Counted from the stretch's first letter, positions 38,001 to 50,890 are shown. The stretch is 64,000 bases of DNA from Scatophagus argus (GCF_020382885.2 NC_058513.1:19936213-20000212), one strand, 5' to 3'. Translations and numbers: made by a program. The notes: generated by a model from the sequence alone, not told the origin.

Positions 38001-40388
38001 CATCTCTCTGGTTGTTATGACTCTACAAGTAGAGTGAAACTGATGCTGAATTACATACTGCTTTGTTTTTTAGAGTGATGAAGAGCCCTCAGTGTCAGAT
38101 GGACCGGAATAATTTGGCCCGAGTGTTTGGACCAACTATAGTGGGACACGGGATGTCTGAGCCATCTCCAACAACCATCATGAGAGACACAAATGTTCAG
38201 CCAAAGGTTTGCTGTGGACATTCACACAACACCTGGCTGTTGCCTTTGTGAACTTCCCACCTGAACAAACCACTAACACAATCAATCATTTTAACGCTGA
38301 TCATTGTCTCTGTGGACAAAAGATGTTCATCTTTACCTTTAGTGGGTCATGAAGTCTGTTGCTGTTGTCTCAGGTTGTTTGTCGCTTGTTGTCCCTCCCT
38401 GAAGCCTACTGGAGGAGCGTCCTCGCCATCCAGACAGACCAAATCTCGTCCTCATCCTACAACCAGGATGGTGGACATGGTGGGTTTCTAGACTGTCCTC
38501 TCATTAGTCTGTTTGAAAGTGTCCATCTGTCCGCAGCTAATATGAATGAATATGAATCAGCCTTCAAAGGGCACTCTGTAAACTTGTGTCATTCGTATCC
38601 TGTTGAGATGGAGGATGCGGTCAGTGGTGGAAAGGCTCACATTATTGATTGATTGAGTCTGTATGGTTTTCAACAATTTGTTGCTGTATTTCCTGTAGTG
38701 TAATGACATTGTTTTGACGGACAATGTCAGCTACAGTGGCCTCCTGCTGGGGTGTGAACGTGGGTGTCCTCCCACCCCCGTATGGCAGTCTTGCAATTCT
38801 GCAAAAAGAGAATGTGCAAAATATATGTAATGTAATGTTCTGAAATATATATACAGTATACAGTAGTACTTTGAACTTTCAATGATAAAGCAGTAACAGT
38901 AAAGTAGACTGTAACTGTTGTCATGTCTGAATCTCCGGATTATGCTGGACACAGAGAATCGACTGATGTTTGGCTGGACTCTTTGGCCTGCCTCCCTCAT
39001 GGTCATGCCATGCACCAGTACATGGTCTATGACTGTAGCCCGAATTTCATCAGAAATTGGCACTTTTCCTCTTCCTCCTCCTCCTCCTCTTCCTCTCCCT
39101 CCTGTTCCTCTTCTCCTCCTTGTCCTATGCCTCAACCTCCTCTTACTGGCACTCGTCCTCTGTGTCTCTGATCCATTGCTGTCATGAGCTTGCAGGACCA
39201 ACCTGTTTGCACTCCAAACTGGTTTATATTGGTTGTCATGTTATCGTGACATGATGAGAAGTAAGTGTGATCAATTTTGAATTGTTGTGTTCAATAAATG
39301 ACACGTGTTTTATTTGTGTTCATATTTTGCCAATTGTTGTTACCGTTATGCATCACAGTGACAAGTGTGTTTTATTGCATGAGAATGTGTTTAGAGTTTT
39401 GCAAAAGGAAGGACTGAGATCTTCAAATAGTGTTTTACTAGGTGAAGATAGTTTATGGTTTTGTCAAAATGATGCTCAATTCAGTGAATGAGTTTAGATG
39501 ACTGAGCAACTGATTCACACAACAGAAATGAGTGTTTTAGCAATTCAGAAAAACTGTAAACCCCTGCTGATTGGTGAAACCCAGCAGGTGCTTTCACATC
39601 ACTTCCTGTTTGCTCAGTAAATATTCTTTCTGCTGCTGCATAAAGAGAGCATCAGCATGTTGTCGTCCTTTCTACAGGTTTTTATGTTTTATTAAAAGGT
39701 TAACTATGCCAATTTTCCTCCCAGATGATGTTTGTTTGTTTCCAGGTCGCTTGTTTAAGCCGCTGACTTCTCCAGAGTTGAACAGCTACTATAAAACGAG
39801 CAGCAGAGGATCTCTGCGAGGGAAGATCAGGAATCTGGGTACTGCGCTCAGCAGCACGTAAGACCGCAATAGACCACAGTCCAGTGTCCTCTGCTGGTCT
39901 GAGTTCTGCTCTCACCAGTCAGCTCAACAGGATACCAATACAAGTAAAGATAAGAAAAATGACTGATGCCTATTTAGATGATAAAATCATTCTGTTTATT
40001 TTCTGTATGATCAAATGAAACTGAACCTGCTGACTGATTCTAGAGGCTAAATAATTCTAAATGATCTTTAGGTAAATCAGTAATCAATAATAGCAGCTCC
40101 TCCAGGTCTGCTGGGATGTGTAATCTGCTCGCTCTTGGATCTCCTGACTGTTAACGTGGTGAAGTCACACATTCGAGTTTTAAACATAACTGAAAAACTC
40201 TTCTGAATCTTCATCAATATGATCAATCAATGCTGATCATCTGTGAGATGTGAAGCTGCCAAGCAGACTCCTGCTTGGGTCTCCTGAAGGTCAAGAATCT
40301 GATGGGTAATCGTTTTTTTCTTCTGTTTGTTTTTCTCTTTAGTGGTCGAGTGGAACCAGTGAGGAGGTTCTTCACTTCACCCAGCTGA
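32099..40388 (+). CDS. racgap1: Rac GTPase-activating protein 1-like (MgcRacGAP, centralspindlin subunit)
   Basis: Sixteen coding exons: 32099-32189, 32640-32842, 33748-33887, 34071-34149, 34553-34606, 34779-34877, 35228-35369, 35577-35689, 36513-36674, 37145-37240, 37320-37518, 37844-37949, 38074-38206, 38374-38479, 39746-39857, 40343-40388, giving 626 residues against about 632 in human RACGAP1. The order is: N-terminal coiled coil ([16 protein letters not shown]), an SVIDES segment, a C1 zinc finger ([24 protein letters not shown]), and a RhoGAP domain with the arginine finger in RGLYRVPGG and the blocks [29 protein letters not shown] and [12 protein letters not shown]. The family pairs with KIF23 to bundle midzone microtubules and control RhoA/Rac in cytokinesis. 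The first 30 residues do not resemble the usual RACGAP1 start, so this may be a diverged paralogue; hence racgap1-like. AATAAA lies 103 bases after the stop. Confidence 0.88.
36824..36940 (+). repeat. Dispersed repeat tail, copy 2
   Basis: Diverged second copy of the block at 3034-3160: ATGAATGAAGGCTTTATTTC, then a CATGTGGAAATAATACAATA-like run and a GGAATAGGAAGAAGCACAAG stretch. It lies in the intron after the C1-domain exon. Confidence 0.6.
38640..39201 (-). pseudogene. Tc1/IS630-type transposase fragment in a racgap1-like intron
   Basis: On the minus strand, [30 protein letters not shown] and SIIRRFRH (about 39066-38916) are followed, after an interruption (38799-38914), by [20 protein letters not shown] and [20 protein letters not shown] down to a stop near 38640. 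This is the paired helix-turn-helix N-terminus of a fish IS630/Tc1-type transposase; the DDE catalytic part is missing. A GC-rich Arg/Gly run ([11 protein letters not shown]) precedes it. The interruption ends in a pyrimidine-rich stretch and CAG, as an intron would, but its 5' end is not GT. Confidence 0.65.
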
Positions 40389-40490
40389 TCTACACTTTTA
40401 CTGTATACACTATGTACTATACACTGACAGTACACTGTTGGTAAACTTTTACCAACAGGAAATGATGCAATATGTCGGACTGTGTAAGAA

Positions 40491-40496
40491 AATAAA
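40491..40496 (+). terminator. Polyadenylation signal of the racgap1-like gene
   Basis: Canonical AATAAA 103 bases after the stop codon, followed within about 50 bases by TTTCTTGTGTGCATTG, a plausible GU-rich downstream element. Confidence 0.6.
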
Positions 40497-40871
40497 TCTT
40501 GACGCTTTTCTACAAATGTAATGCTTTAATATTTCTTGTGTGCATTGCATTGCAGGAGAAATAATTCAAAATTGACTTTTAGTCTGATTAAACATCGGCC
40601 ACTTTTCCATCAGTGTGAAGTCTGTGGTTACAACTGAAAAACATGACATGTAAATCTGTCGAGTGTAAATTTTAACACAGCTGTGTATCTTTGAATATCT
40701 GAAAAATAAAAGTGCCTATATGTTCTGTTCAAAATAAGTATTTGACAGCAGTTTTTATTTCCGTACAGAGAGCAAAACCTAAAAGACTTTTATTGGTAAA
40801 ACATTTTGTTACAGAATGAGGCGTTGCAACAATTAGCCAATTAGATGTTCCTGCTCTCCAGAGGATGAACC

Positions 40872-42235
40872 CAGTAGTGGTTTTAGGCACAGGCGAACCG
40901 GGCAGCTGCCCAGGGTGGCATTTTTTCATGACACAAGGGGGGCAGCACGAGCGCTTGGGGGAAAAAAAAATCTGCGGCTTTACATGGTTTTCTATTATCT
41001 GTCATATCACCGTGTGGAAAATCGGCAAATTGGCGCCCCCTGCAGCTGCAGGCGCACCTGCTTGCTGAGAAGGTGCCGTGCACTGAAGCCGTGTGTGAGG
41101 AGGGAAAGGGGAGGGGAGCGGGGACAGTTCACCTCTGGGTCTCTCCCAAATTGAACGTCAGTCAGACCTTGACTTTCTTCCATACAACACACATTTCACG
41201 CTTTTGTTTTTCTGAATTGTGTGAAATGGCCAAATAAAAATAGGTAATACAAAACGATTATGTGGTCACCAAGGTGAATTGGTTTAGTCTTGACTCCTGG
41301 TCCTGAGTGACAGCGTTGGGAAAATGTTGATTGTCGAGTAAACGCAGAGATGGACAGAAAAAGGTCAAAGCCATCAGGTGCCCAATTTAGGAAAAGAAGA
41401 AACGAGCAAAAGATAAAGGTTTGCTATGTTCTCTCTGTATGATTACGGTATCCATGTCATGAATGAAGGGCTAATGTTAATTGGTGGTATATGTTTGTTA
41501 GCCTTCTTGCTATGATGCTTGCTGTGCTTATACAACAGTAATTCGTCTTAGCAAACACCAGATCTAACTTCACCATAAGGTTGTACTTCGCAGAAAAACT
41601 GTTACAAGTTGAGTTATTATTTATTTCTGTCACGTTGGGTCCTGTAATTAGCCATATGTGTAGGTGGTTTCAAAGATGAACATTTGCCATTTGCTACAAC
41701 TCTGTTTTGTGACAAAACATAGTCTAACCAGTCATAACTAAAAGTGTGCCAAGAATAGAATTGGAGGATTGAAGAATTGGATTTTGCACCAAGGAAGGCC
41801 AGAAATGTCGAGTCATTTTATTTGTATATTATTCCTAATATTTTATATCATTGTTTTATAGGGATAGGCTCCAACCCCCCATGACCCTGACGGATAAGTG
41901 GTATAGAAAATGGATGGATGGATGTTTGTTTTATATATCTGATTGTATATATTTTTGCCATATTTATGTATATAGAGTATATTTTTTTAAGTTCTGATAA
42001 CTTATACTGTTTTGTGCAGAATTGTATTAATTGTCTTTTGTTTCCTGTTGTAATTGCAATAGTTGAATAACTAGACTCTCTTAAGTGTGATTTTCAAATG
42101 TTCTATTTAAGGATTTGTGCAATACAGAAATACCTGTTTCACTTACGTTGTTATAATAAAACATGGCTGTATGTGAAAAATTTTGTGCCATTTCTTTTTG
42201 TAGGCGGGGGGTGATTCGATGTAGAACCGCCACTG
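40872..42235 (+). mobile_element. hAT-type DNA transposon remnant with perfect 8-bp target-site duplication
   Basis: Terminal inverted repeats start CAGTAGTGGTTTTA on the left and CAGTGGCGGTTCTA read in from the right. They are flanked by identical 8-bp repeats GATGAACC at 40864-40871 and 42236-42243, the diagnostic hAT duplication length. An internal ATG near 41350 opens MDRKRSKPSGAQFRKRR, which resembles the N-terminus of hAT transposases of the ZMYM/TTF-zinc-finger type; the rest of the transposase is missing. A SINE tail fragment is nested at 41859-41924. The element lies between the racgap1-like gene and minpp1. Confidence 0.85.
41859..41924 (+). repeat. SINE tail fragment nested in the hAT element
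   Basis: GGGATAGGCTCCAACCCCCC followed by CCTGACGGATAAG and a short GGATGGATG tail, matching the 3' end of the SINE at 8742-9094. Only the tail is present. Confidence 0.75.
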
Positions 42236-42815
42236 GATGAACCCTTTAGATTTTCCTTGTCTTTTCCTCTTTTCCTCAGGATAACCTTCAGATGTTTCCA
42301 TCCAGGCCCGATTGGTGTACATTCATTTGTGTTTATTATAAAACTTTAATTCTGTTTTGTGTTCAATGTTAATATGAGAATCACAGAAACATTTATGGCT
42401 CGGCCTTTATGGCTAAGTGGATTTGGAAACGGTTAATAATGTAGTGATGGTTGGGTTAGGACTAACTTAATACTTTATTTCTTCACAGGAGGATTAAATG
42501 CTCTCCTCTTTGCCAATATACGTATGCTTTTATTTTGAAATTAAAATCGGCGGTGCATGCGGTGCATGCAGTGTAATTGGTACAATAGCTATCTTTAACA
42601 GTAAGTATCTTTTATTATAGGTAATAATAAAAGATAATCTTAATCTTTTAGAAAGTTGTAGTTTTCATGAGAAAAGCGTCGGTAGAGAAACTCCGGGAAT
42701 CTTTTTGGTCGTCCACCGCGGAACTGAACGGCAGGTCAAAGGTTACGTAAAGCCGGAACGTCAACAAAGCAAACAAAGGCGGTCGGGCAAACTCACGTCT
42801 GTGCTGAACTGTGAA

Positions 42816-42827
42816 ATGTTACTCTGA
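42816..42827 (+). promoter_or_regulatory. Minimal uORF in the minpp1 leader
   Basis: ATG-TTA-CTC-TGA ends 10 bases before the minpp1 start codon at 42838. If the transcript begins upstream of 42816, this three-codon uORF would require reinitiation or leaky scanning. Confidence 0.35.
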
Positions 42828-42837
42828 GACCAAGGAC

Positions 42838-45800
42838 ATGTTCTGCGTTTTATCGCCCAGAAACACAATAGTGTTTACGGTTCTCAGCCTGGTTCTGAGC
42901 CGCTTTTCCTGCTCCTGCCTCTCGTTCCCCGGCATCCCGCACATAGCCACTTACTTCGGAACAAAGACACGGTACGAGGAGGTGAACCCGCATCTGCTGC
43001 GCGACGCCCTGGCCGTAAACAAATCTATCTTAAAACCTCCGCCCAGCGAGCGGTGCTCCCCGGTCCACCTGACCGCGGTCATCAGGCACGGAAGCCGCTA
43101 CCCGACAGTGAAAAACATCCGCAGGATCCAGAAACTGAGCGAGCTGGTCCTAAGAGAAGTTTCCAGAGGCTCCGAGGGCTGGCTGCAGGACATCCAGAGC
43201 CGCTGGGAGAACTGGTTCACCGAGGACATGGACGGTGAGCACTGCTCAAACACCCGTTCCAACTGAACACATCCCACTGAGCTGCAATATTTCTGGATGG
43301 AAACATGGCCAGTTAATTCATCCTGTTGTTTTTACAGAATCTCAGTCTGCTGTGAAATATGTACATTTAAACAAATAAGAGAATCAAACTTGTGAAAAAC
43401 AAACTTAACCTGCAGAAGAAGAGGGAGCAGGTGAGTGTAGTACCTGAGCTCACCTCACGGCGTCGCTGTCTCTGAAAGGGATTTATTGGGATTTTACCAC
43501 CATAATGTTTGCAAACATGTTTGATTTATAATCATTAAGAGAGTTTTCACAAGACACTCCACAACAGAGCAGCACCAACACTCGAACCGATCACAGTTAG
43601 TCCATGATTATTTAGATGTTGTGTTCAGGAGTCAGACGTTTAACTGCAGACATGAAGCTTTTCACTGGCAGATGGTTGAGGGTGCAGTCCTCAGGTTGTT
43701 CACTGGCAGGTGCAGTCAGTGAGATCCTCCAGAATAAAAGTCAGAACGAAGACAGCGAAGCTCACACGTATGTGAACGTTCTGACATTCAGTGTTTTTAT
43801 ATAATTTCACTGTCCCCCAACCAAACATTTCCAACATCAAACCCCCCCCCCCCCCTTCTGTGTCCTCCTTCTCTGTCTGTCCTTTACGTCTATCGTCCTA
43901 CCCTGAAGGTCAGCTGGTGATGAAGGGCAGGGAGGAGCTCCGTCAACTGGCCAGGCGTCTGTCTGTCTTGTTTCCGTCACTCCTGTCGGAAGAGAACATG
44001 GCAAGGATCAGTTTTAGGAGCAGTTCGAAGCATCGCTGTGTGAGCAGCATGGAGGCGTTTCAGGAGGGTCTGAGGAGACATTCGGGTGAGACGACATCAG
44101 GTGACCAGTATTCATCCTCAACACATTGAACAGTCAGGAGGTTTGTTGAATTTTCTCACTCAGGTAAAAGTCATTCTCCTCTGAGCCAGCCAGCTTTTAG
44201 CTCAGGAGGGAGTGTCCCATCACAGCCAGTCAGGAGCCAGTACCCAGCATGCATTGTGCTCACCTAAGTCAGCTGCATGTCAGAGGAACTGAAGTACGCT
44301 GGAATGTGCAGGAAAGGAAATGTCTGTCTCTCTGCAGAGGTGCAGTACCACCACCAGGTAGATGACGAGCTGATGCGCTTCTTCGAGCATTGCCGTGGTT
44401 ATGTGGAAGGCGTGGAGAACAACCGCACGGCGCTGCAGGAAGTGGAGAAGTTCAGACACGGGGAGGAGATGGAGGGAGTGAGGAGGAGGATGGCTGAGAG
44501 ACTTGGCCTTCCTCCTCACCGCCTCACACCAGGTGACACACACACACTACAGTACAAGACAAGCACACATGCTGGTTCACCATCCAGCAGAGCCGTGAAA
44601 CAGTTCAGTTCAAATTAAATTTAATCTGAAACCCTGACACTGTGAAGGACATCAAAGACATGTTGTAATAATGAGCAAAATTAAGTTAGGAACTTAAAGG
44701 AATAACTTGCAGCATACAGAATCAGCCAGTCACAGCGTAAGGGCAGGACTAAAGGAAGAAGCTGCATATTTGTCGACTGGTTTCACTAAAGATTGTCCCT
44801 TGGTGTCTCCTGTAGACTTGGTGGAAGCTGCGTTCTTCTTGTGCTCCTACGAGCTCTCGATCAAATCTCTTCACTCTCCGTGGTGTTTCCTGTTTGATGA
44901 GGATGATGCAAAGGTACACGTGGACGAAACATGTTCACACAAACACTGATAACATCTGTGTGCATCTGAGTACATCTTTGTAGTATTTTGTTCTCGCTGC
45001 AGGTGTTGGAGTACAAGGCGGACCTGAAGCAGTACTGGAAGCGCTCTCATGGTCACGTGATCAGTAGTCTGTCCAGCTGTCCTCTGTTTCATCACGTCTT
45101 CAGGATGCTGGATAAAGCAGGACGTCCCCGCAGGTTGGTGACCTCATGTGGTCAACTGACACAGATTTCCTTCTCTTTTGAATGGTGATTTGTACACTCT
45201 GCTGTATTTGGACATATTTTATTTCCACAGTTTTTTAGGTAGAATGAGAATAAACAGAGAAGGTTTCATGTTTAATATGCAAGTTAATTACAAGCTCTTG
45301 TTTTGAAGGGAGAAAGGAAACTGAGAGTGGTGTAGTCTGTATGATTATTCATAATATCCATCAGGTCCACCGAGGCGTCACCTGAGCCGGCATCCATCCT
45401 GGTGGGACATGCTGAGACACTCCTTCCCCTAATGTCCCTGCTGGGACTCTACAAAGACCAGACTCCGCCCACTGCAAGCAATTACCACACACAGCACGGT
45501 ACGAAGTCCGGCCTCCACCCTGACATCCAATCAGACATTAGACTATGGGTTAGTAACAGTTCCAGCATGGCTGCTGCAGGCGCCCCAATCAAATCCTTGA
45601 TTTCTTCGAATTTGTCCCAAATGTCCACTTGGATTCAGAGATGAACTGATGAGAATTTCGGGGTCAAAGGTCGCTGGAGCTCACAAAACTCAAGAGTTCA
45701 TGCACCAATTTTGACATAGTCTCACAGAAAAGTCTAGCAGGATAAAACGATGACATCAAAAGTCAGCTTTGTTGTGACATCATCATGTTTCTGTTCACCA

Positions 45801-46313
45801 CAAGCTCATTGGTTTGGATGTCACTGAGCTTCAGGTGACAAAGCTCTCTGTCAGTCACTACAGATGTGAAACTGAAACTTGACTGGTTGGTGGAGGCAAA
45901 CAACCACAAGGAGGTGACTGTATTTGGCTTCAGTCTCTTTACACTGAGTCAAACTGCCCATTAACAGTGAGCTGAATTAGCTCATTGTGTTTGCCTGTTT
46001 TGGAGGTTCAGGTTCAGGACTGAACACTATCAGACTTGGTCTCATGTTGTGTCTCACAGGTAGACGTTTCCGGACCAGTCGGATTGTCCCATATGCCGCC
46101 AACCTGCTCTTCATCTTGTACGACTGCCAGCGAGGCCCGCGGCTGCAGCTGCTCATCAACGAGTCTCCGGTTCGATTCCCAGGTTTAGAGGCAGAGGATG
46201 CGCCGCTGTACCGTGACGTTCGAGCCACGTACCGCCACCTGCTGGACGGCTGTGACTTCCACAGGGAGTGTGAGGGAAGACCTGGAGGTCGAGGACCTAA
46301 CACCGAACTCTGA
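42838..46313 (+). CDS. minpp1: Multiple inositol polyphosphate phosphatase 1 (histidine phosphatase, ER lumen)
   Basis: Seven coding exons, 42838-43234, 43909-44085, 44338-44532, 44816-44913, 45003-45133, 45365-45498, 46060-46313, give 461 residues. MINPP1 removes phosphates from InsP6, InsP5 and related substrates in the ER lumen. Residues 1-30 form a signal peptide (hydrophobic [12 protein letters not shown]). The catalytic motif RHGSRYPT is near residue 82; family blocks [25 protein letters not shown] and LKQYWKR follow, and the proton-donor HAE lies in [14 protein letters not shown]. The C-terminus is NTEL, a KDEL-like retrieval signal (human ends in SDEL). The start is the first ATG giving a signal peptide. 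The gene is tail to tail with atad1, as expected from the human 10q23 order MINPP1-ATAD1-PTEN. Fish have more than one minpp1 copy and the a/b suffix is not assigned. Confidence 0.92.
43842..43855 (+). repeat. Poly-C tract
   Basis: Fourteen consecutive C, 53 bases before the minpp1 exon starting at 43909; part of an extended pyrimidine-rich stretch ahead of the acceptor. Confidence 0.8.
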
Positions 46314-49300
46314 CAAGAAGTTATCTGCTTCAGTAAGAACATAGAATCAAATGTTGTCTGCTGTTTAATCATAATATATATGTAGAGTGTAAATTTTATA
46401 ACTATTTTGATCTAAACCCCTCGTTGAACAGCAAGCGTCCAATTCCAGCGTAGCAACAGTAACTAGCGTACGTGTACAAGGATTTGCACTACTTGATGTG
46501 CTGCTGTGACGACATTCGTCTTTGTGTTTTTCTCCTCTGAAATCATTTGTGAAGCACGCTTACGACTTGGACCTATCGGGTCATTGATCGGCTCTCTTGT
46601 TGATCAGTAAGATCTCTGACTGGACTTAGCCTTGTGCTAAATTAGGCTCAAGCTAACATCAGTGTTGAGTTTTATCATTACTAAATCAAAACAGATTGTT
46701 TCTTCAGTAGAGATTAGCTGTTACTAAACGTCCATAGCCACTAACTGAAACAACTGACAAAGCTAATGTAAATAGTAGCTAATGTTAATGTCTGACCTGT
46801 TTACAGTAGTATTAATATGTAGTCCACTGAACATATCTGACCTGGATTGTGATCGGTGTATGAATGCAGCCAGTGAAACATAGATTTCTCCATGTATGAA
46901 AACAAAAATAAACAAATGCATTTACAAAGACATAACTTTTAGCCTCAGAAACTGTAGATTTTGAAGCTAGCTTGACAAGCTGTGGTGACTTCCTGTTTAC
47001 GTAGTTGATTTTTCCTGATTATAGAGGTCTGTAATCTATATAGAGGTCCTTACTTAAGTCTTAACTAGCTGAGACATTTAAGTTTTAAGGATTCAGTAAG
47101 TGACTGGTTTGAAACCAGTTAGTGTTAACTGGGACCTTAGAAAGACTGAAGAACTGCTGAGGCTCAGTTATGTAAACTAAGCTAAAAACATTTAACATTT
47201 TAACAACACGTCAGTGGTGAGTCCTCAGCTTCTAAAACAACAAAATCTTATCCTAAGAGGCCTGATCTGATTTCTGTTGAAGTAACTGAAAGATCAGGGT
47301 AATACAAACAGCACAAAACATTCAAGAGTCTCGAATGACTCGAAATGCAAACTTCTCTGCAATGTTAGGAAGGAGCTGAATAGAAACCTGTTGGTTATGT
47401 TGTCCATTAACTTTGAAATCCTGTAACTCATCAGTGACATTGTGGCAGCACATTATGTCATCCTTACATTTCAAACCATTTAACTTACTAACACTGACTG
47501 TTTTTTGATTTGCGTTTAATTTTGGTGAACTGATTCTTTAATCTGCTGTAAACCAGAGTCAGCTGTAAAAATGTCATTTTTTTTATTGGTGGCATTACAG
47601 CGGTAAATCTGATTCATGTTCTTTTATTCTATTTCTATGATCACGAGACAGCTTTTCTTTGGTTGCTACTGTTTTTGGGTCTTTGTTGATTTTTTTATTT
47701 TTAAAGGCACAATATGCAGCAATTTACCAAATAAATAAATAAAATGAATGGCCTGATAAAAGTAATCCCTCTGAGCCATCACTTATGATCCGCTTATGTT
47801 TTTGTGTTTATGCTTTTCTACACAAACAAACCACTTGGATTAATTAAACTGACAGCAACGATCAAATCCTGACCCCACCTGTTTGTTTTACACACAGGTG
47901 GCAGCAGGTGGTGTTAGGTCAATAGCACCACCAAGTGACGTGGTTATAACGTGATGCAGGAATGAGTCGAGCCAGCTTCAGAAGTGGATCATTTTAACTA
48001 ACATCACTTTAAATCAGAGACTGTGGAACACAACAACAAGGTGACTTCTGAAATTCTGTCGGAGGGTTAGTTTGCTGTGGCTGACAGACTGATTGATTCA
48101 CACAATCCTGCTTCAGTTTAAGGTCTGGACTCAGCGGACCAGTCCGGTTCATTCAGTTGTTTGTTCACAATAGCAGGCGACAAGTTGGGCACGGTGGACA
48201 GTCATACTGAGAGTTGATTGACAGTGCTGAATGAGACTTCACAATCAGATGTTTTTCTTTTACTGACAGCAACTGACAACTGCTGAAAATCACACCTTTT
48301 ATTGTGGCTTTTTTCGATTTACATTTTCATTAATGTTTTGAAATTTGATGTCTTTTTCTTTTAATTTGGGCCTCTGCACTGAAGCGTCTTGCTGCAGTTC
48401 TTCTCATGGCCACTGAAGGCTGCTGTCAGTCAAAAATGACTTTATTGAAGTGAATGTGAAAACCCTCAACTTCTCTCCAAGTGTTTCAGCTGTCAGCAGA
48501 TTATAAGGGAGGATTTTCACAATAAGTTTGATTATAAGTTAATCAGGCTGACTTTTGTGTCTTCAGGGTTAATTTTTGTTATTTTCCTGTTGTGCAGTTT
48601 TCATGTCTTTGTGCCTGTTATCAGTTTGTGAGCCGTTTATGTTCAGACTTGTGTCTGCTTTCACTCGGTGCTGCTTGGATGCCAAATGTTTTAACCTGAA
48701 AAGCTTTAGTAAACAATTTTCACAGAACAAAGTGTTTCATGTCATCAGTCTTCTTTTCAGTCAACATTTCAAGATAAAACTCAGAGAAATGTTTCTTTAT
48801 ACAAATGAGTGTGACTGAGAGAAAAACTAATTTTTAGATTTTCTAAAAATTTTGAAAAAAATGTTCCGCAATAAAGGCAATATTGAAGTCATCTCAGATT
48901 TTCTTTTTATTTGAAAATGATGACAGACTTTTTCTGAACGTGTTCTCTTTCTTACTGCAGTCATTTTGATTAGTTATTAAAATTTATAACATCATCTAGC
49001 AGTTATGACATCATAATCATAATAAAAACATTAAAAAAAACACTGTACAAAACCAACAAAAAATCCTCTTTGTTTACATGTACTGAAACTGAAGAAACTG
49101 AGTCCAATAATCAATTTGTAAAGACAGAAAACATTAATAATGTCTCAGCTTTATGACAAAAAAGTTCCTGTGTGTTGTATGCAAATATATTGAAGCAAGT
49201 GAAGACATTTTAATTTCAGATTTTTATTTATTTTAGAAACCAATTAATTGATTTAACTGAGAACAAAATCCTCAGTTCAGTCCTTCACCTTCCACATTCA

Positions 49301-50890
49301 AACATCAGAAAAACAAAATAACAATAATGATGATGATAATAATAAAGTACACTTGATGAAAAGTAACAGCAGGACAAACGTTTTCAGACAAGCCAGTTCA
49401 TATTTTTATTTTACAGCACAAACCTTACAACATTTTTAGCTGATGGTTTTCAATGTTCTAAAAATTTTGTAGGAGCCATGAAGTTTTGTGTTTGGTGTTT
49501 AAGAGTACTGTGGATGTTTATGCTATGTGTCTGGTTAAGTTACTAGTTTTGGCCCCTGAATGGCAATGATGTGCTTGTCTGCACAGGAAGTTGGAAGTCA
49601 TGTGTCACAGGTAAGGTGGGGTTAAGTAAGGTGCCACAGGTGTGAATTATTTAGTGGAAATGAGAGCATGCGGGTGAAGGACATACAGTTTTTACTGTGA
49701 CAGTGATTCACAACATTTTTGGATTTCCTTTATTTTTTGTAATTGATTCCACCACCAATTCACTAGATATCACCCTTATCAATAAATCAACCTGTTTTTT
49801 TGTCATCTGCCATACTCAACACCTTCAATAAATGGGAATGGATCTATTCAAAGGCAAGTTGTTTGGACCCTCTTGATGATTGCATTTTTGGACACATGTT
49901 AAAACTCCCTTAAACCAATGCTGCATGTGATTCACTTTTTGTTTTGATAGTCACCACAGTTTTTTAAATTTTGTATTCATTTCAAAGTATGCTTATAGCT
50001 TTTGGTGATAAAACAGACAGTTCAGTGGTCCAGTTAATTAATTCTAATAAATGACTAACATAATGTCAACAGGTCAGTTGGGACATCAAAGATAAATAAT
50101 AAACCAGATTAAAAAAAAGTTTAATAAACTGTAACAACAGTATAAATGTACATAGCGTGACGCACTTTAATTGCGTAAGATTTATCGTCTCAGATTGAAA
50201 TTTGTTATTTTGTACAGAAGCCTAAACTGACAAAATGTAGTAAAACAAGACAAAAATACACAGGATACTGTTTATTTAATCATTAAAACAGAGTTTAACA
50301 ATAAATGTAACGCTTTATAGGTAGATGTAACTTTATATTATATTCTACTCTTCAATTCATTTGAATTATTTTAAGTTGTACTCTTGACTTTTTACTACAT
50401 TTTGTGAGATTCATACTGGTCTGATAAACGAGTTTCCAGTTCAGCTTCCAACAGAGTCACAACAAATGTTCACAGGTTATCTTAGCAGAAAAATCCACAA
50501 ATTTATATCAGTTAACTCTTTTATTTTTGATCAGCTGTGTTGCTCTGGCTGGAGGTGTCTCAATGGCAACAGCTGCCATCTTAAAGGTTTTTACAGATTT
50601 AAGGCAGAGAGGTTGGAGTCACTGCTCTGAATACACAAAGAAACTTAACAGTGAGATAATTTACAGTGGAAACCAACAAATTCTTTCACTTTTTCATTTC
50701 TGGGTCAACAAATGATTCTCAGTGTTTGTTTGACACATTTTTGAAGATGCAGATGGATGTCAGCAGCTGACTGAAATAAGAACACAAGAAGCAGTGGCAC
50801 GTTGAACACACCAAACTGATCAACGGGTTGGGAATCAAACCCACGACTGCAGGCCGGGCTCACGTCGTCATGTGATCAGTGTGTGAGTTT
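46314..50890. other. Intergenic region between convergent minpp1 and atad1
   Basis: A 4.6-kb AT-rich stretch without a supportable gene. It must hold the 3' untranslated regions of both genes. Candidate signals are AATAAA at 48870-48875 (plus) and the minus-strand AATAAA at 50520-50525. The TTAGC/GCTAA-rich text at 46600-46800 is common fish intergenic sequence. The scattered open frames have no family resemblance. Confidence 0.5.
50520..50525 (-). terminator. Candidate polyadenylation signal of atad1
   Basis: AATAAA on the minus strand, about 366 bases after the atad1 stop codon. There is no transcript evidence. Confidence 0.35.

Noticed and set aside
38918-39187. Plus-strand leucine/proline-rich open frame
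   Set aside because: It is the complement of the Arg/Gly-rich part of the minus-strand transposase fragment.
46168-46185. GGTTCGATTCCCAGG, a box-B-like motif suggesting a tRNA
   Set aside because: It lies inside minpp1 coding exon 7, in frame with the protein, and no cloverleaf or box A surrounds it.
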